Below, one piece after another: positions 6,160 to 6,972 of a stretch of 6,972 nt of DNA. Source of the DNA: Actinomycetota bacterium (GTDB lineage: Bacteria > Actinomycetota > Thermoleophilia > Solirubrobacterales > Solirubrobacteraceae). Both the position numbers and the translations under genes were made by a program. Below the pieces are notes generated by a model. It ran no database searches. It worked only from the letters and a program-made list of their open reading frames with translations, and had not been told where the DNA came from. Positions within the stretch are counted from its first letter, which is position 1, and each line of letters starts with the position of its first letter. The stretch spans positions 1 to 6,972 of the forward strand of contig WLNG01000073.1 of the NCBI GenBank assembly GCA_009699915.1, in the 5' to 3' direction.

Positions 6160-6660
6160 ATGACCGACCTGACGAGCGCCAGCGCCCCGCCCTTGGGCGA
6201 GAACGATCATCTGCGCGGGCCAGAGGCTGCCCCGCTCGTGATCGTCTACGCCGACTTCACCTGCGGCCAGTGCGCAATCGCCGCACTGGCGCTTGCCCGC
6301 GCGCCTGTGCGCGTCGCCTACCGGCATCTCGTGTTGACCACTCGTAACCGCAGGGCGCTCCCGCTCGCCGTTGCCGCCGAGGCGGCCGGCAGGCAGGGGG
6401 CCTTCTGGACCTTCCACGACCTGATCTATCGCGATCAGAGTCACCTCGACGATCCGCACATTTGGCAGCGCTGCACGGAACTGGGCCTCGATCTCGGGCG
6501 GTTTGAAGAGGATCGACGCGAGCAGGCGCTGACCGACCGCGTCCGTCGGCAGACCCGTGAGGGGATGCGTGCCGGTGCGGCGACGACACCGCTGCTGGTG
6601 CTCCCCGACGGCCGGCTGCACCAGGGCGCGCCCGATGCAGGGCTGCTCGCAACGCTCTGA
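6160..6660 (+). CDS. DsbA-like thioredoxin-fold protein, probably a cytoplasmic thiol oxidoreductase
   Basis: A 166-residue DsbA-family protein. It begins with the typical lead-in DHLRGPEAAPLVIVYADFTC (16-35), carries the redox motif C35-G-Q-C38, and has the helical insert with AAEAAGRQGAFWTFHDLIY (72-90). The helix LGLDLGRFEEDRR (108-120) follows, and the cis-proline loop is ATTP (141-144), after which comes LLVLPDGRLHQG. All parts needed for thiol-disulfide exchange are there. No signal peptide or membrane segment precedes the domain, so it most likely acts in the cytoplasm, as expected for the many short DsbA-like proteins often found fused to or near antiporters. The substrate is unknown; the nearby peroxiredoxin is a conceivable partner, which is inference only. 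ATG at 6160 is chosen because family homology starts soon after it. An in-frame GTG at 6133 would add nine residues, and the open frame reaches 6082 inside the divergent gene. There is no clear ribosome binding site. Confidence 0.85.
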   Translation: MTDLTSASAPPLGENDHLRGPEAAPLVIVYADFTCGQCAIAALALARAPVRVAYRHLVLTTRNRRALPLAVAAEAAGRQGAFWTFHDLIYRDQSHLDDPHIWQRCTELGLDLGRFEEDRREQALTDRVRRQTREGMRAGAATTPLLVLPDGRLHQGAPDAGLLATL

Positions 6661-6677
6661 TCGGTGTGCCGGGCGGC

Positions 6678-6683
6678 TAGGAT
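6678..6683 (+). promoter_or_regulatory. Candidate -10 box of the pnp promoter
   Basis: TAGGAT lies 17 bases after the stop of the DsbA-like gene and about 85 bases before the pnp ATG. It fits the TAnnnT actinobacterial -10 pattern; no good -35 match is visible at the normal distance. A start point near 6690 would place the whole stem-loop at 6689-6742 at the 5' end of the mRNA. The long leader itself argues that pnp has its own control. Confidence 0.4.
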
Positions 6684-6688
6684 GCTCG

Positions 6689-6742
6689 GTGTTCGGATAC
6701 AGAGAGAATTCATTTGAGCGGGCCGTGGGGATCCGAAGACAC
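6689..6742 (+). promoter_or_regulatory. Stem-loop in the pnp leader
   Basis: TTCGGAT (6692-6698) is perfectly complementary to ATCCGAA (6731-6737). The stem extends by three pairs, GTG 6689-6691 with CAC 6740-6742, if the two bases 6738-6739 bulge out. The 32-base loop begins with an A-rich, unusually GC-poor stretch (agagagaattcattt, 6701-6715). In Escherichia coli, PNPase controls its own mRNA through an RNase III-cleaved leader stem, so a structured pnp leader has precedent. Conservation and function here are untested. Confidence 0.45.
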
Positions 6743-6749
6743 GGCTCGG

Positions 6750-6757
6750 AAGGAAGG
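6750..6757 (+). promoter_or_regulatory. Shine-Dalgarno site of pnp
   Basis: AAGGAAGG, part of a longer purine run from 6748, stands 11 bases before the ATG at 6769. The spacing is slightly long, but this is the best ribosome binding site in the leader and supports the chosen start. It lies just downstream of the leader stem-loop, so it should stay accessible when that stem forms. Confidence 0.65.
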
Positions 6758-6768
6758 TTCACAATTTC

Positions 6769-6972
6769 ATGAGTACTGGCACCGTCACCACGGTTTCGGT
6801 TGAGATCGCCGGCACGGAGATCTCGTTCGAGACAGGTCGGATGGCTAAGCAGGCGGGCGGCGCAGTCGTCGTTCGTCAAGGGGACACGATGGTCCTCTGC
6901 ACCGCAACCGTCGGCAATCTGCGCGATGTCGACTTCCTCCCCTTGACGGTTGACGTCGAGGAGCGCATGTAC
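6769..6972 (+). CDS. pnp: Polyribonucleotide nucleotidyltransferase (PNPase), N-terminal part
   Basis: PNPase is a trimeric 3'-to-5' phosphorolytic exoribonuclease that degrades mRNA and can also add tails; in actinobacteria it is a major RNA-decay enzyme. Only the first 68 residues are inside the window, and the frame is still open at the end. They match the start of the first RNase PH-like domain: [21 protein letters not shown] (11-31), [17 protein letters not shown] (33-49), and [14 protein letters not shown] (55-68), which corresponds to the widespread DFFPLTVDYEEKMYAAG. The ATG is set by the AAGGAAGG upstream and by family alignment. The catalytic second RNase PH domain, KH and S1 domains would lie beyond the window. 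It does not follow rpsO directly, as it does in many genomes, and it has its own 108-base leader. Confidence 0.95.
   Translation, partial: MSTGTVTTVSVEIAGTEISFETGRMAKQAGGAVVVRQGDTMVLCTATVGNLRDVDFLPLTVDVEERMY

Noticed and set aside
6109..6879. 256-codon minus-strand open frame over the DsbA-like gene and the pnp start
   Set aside because: It overlaps two recognised plus-strand genes and the pnp leader; the product shows no known motif and is Arg-rich, as expected from antisense translation.

Overview
The window is GC-rich bacterial DNA with a strong preference for G or C at third codon positions, which also explains the many long spurious reading frames on the opposite strand. Gene order and protein style point to an actinobacterium. 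The small cytoplasmic DsbA-like protein, the compact RibF and the TAnnnT-type -10 boxes resemble Thermoleophilia/Solirubrobacterales, but that placement is inference from recall and not tested.

Layout: positions 1-5639 are a tightly packed plus-strand series, infB (5' end outside the window), rbfA, nrnA-type DHH phosphoesterase, truB, ribF, rpsO and a peroxiredoxin gene. Three junctions are 4-base stop/start overlaps (rbfA/nrnA, truB/ribF, ribF/rpsO). Two others have gaps of 4 and 2 bases, so translational coupling is likely throughout; only infB/rbfA has a real spacer (45 bases). A minus-strand SRPBCC-domain gene (5636-6127) meets the peroxiredoxin gene tail to tail, sharing a CTAG that is the stop for both. 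A short divergent gap (6128-6159) leads to a plus-strand DsbA-like thioredoxin-fold gene (6160-6660). After a 108-base leader with a candidate promoter and stem-loop, pnp starts at 6769 and runs off the end.

How the genes fit together: this is the widespread translation/RNA-metabolism cluster. IF2 starts translation, RbfA matures the 30S subunit, S15 is an early 30S assembly protein, TruB modifies tRNA position 55, NrnA degrades very short RNAs (and in actinobacteria cyclic or phosphorylated adenosine nucleotides), PNPase degrades RNA from the 3' end, and RibF makes FMN and FAD. The local peculiarity is three genes lying between rpsO and pnp, which are direct neighbours in many bacteria: a peroxiredoxin, an oppositely oriented SRPBCC protein and a DsbA-like oxidoreductase.

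No stretch above 300 bases lacks a gene; the longest gap is the pnp leader. I see no tRNA or rRNA gene, insertion sequence, CRISPR array or phage gene. I found no convincing undescribed system. The points most worth checking are substitutions in the fMet-tRNA-binding site of IF2, the shared-stop convergent junction with its hairpin, and the pnp leader structure.
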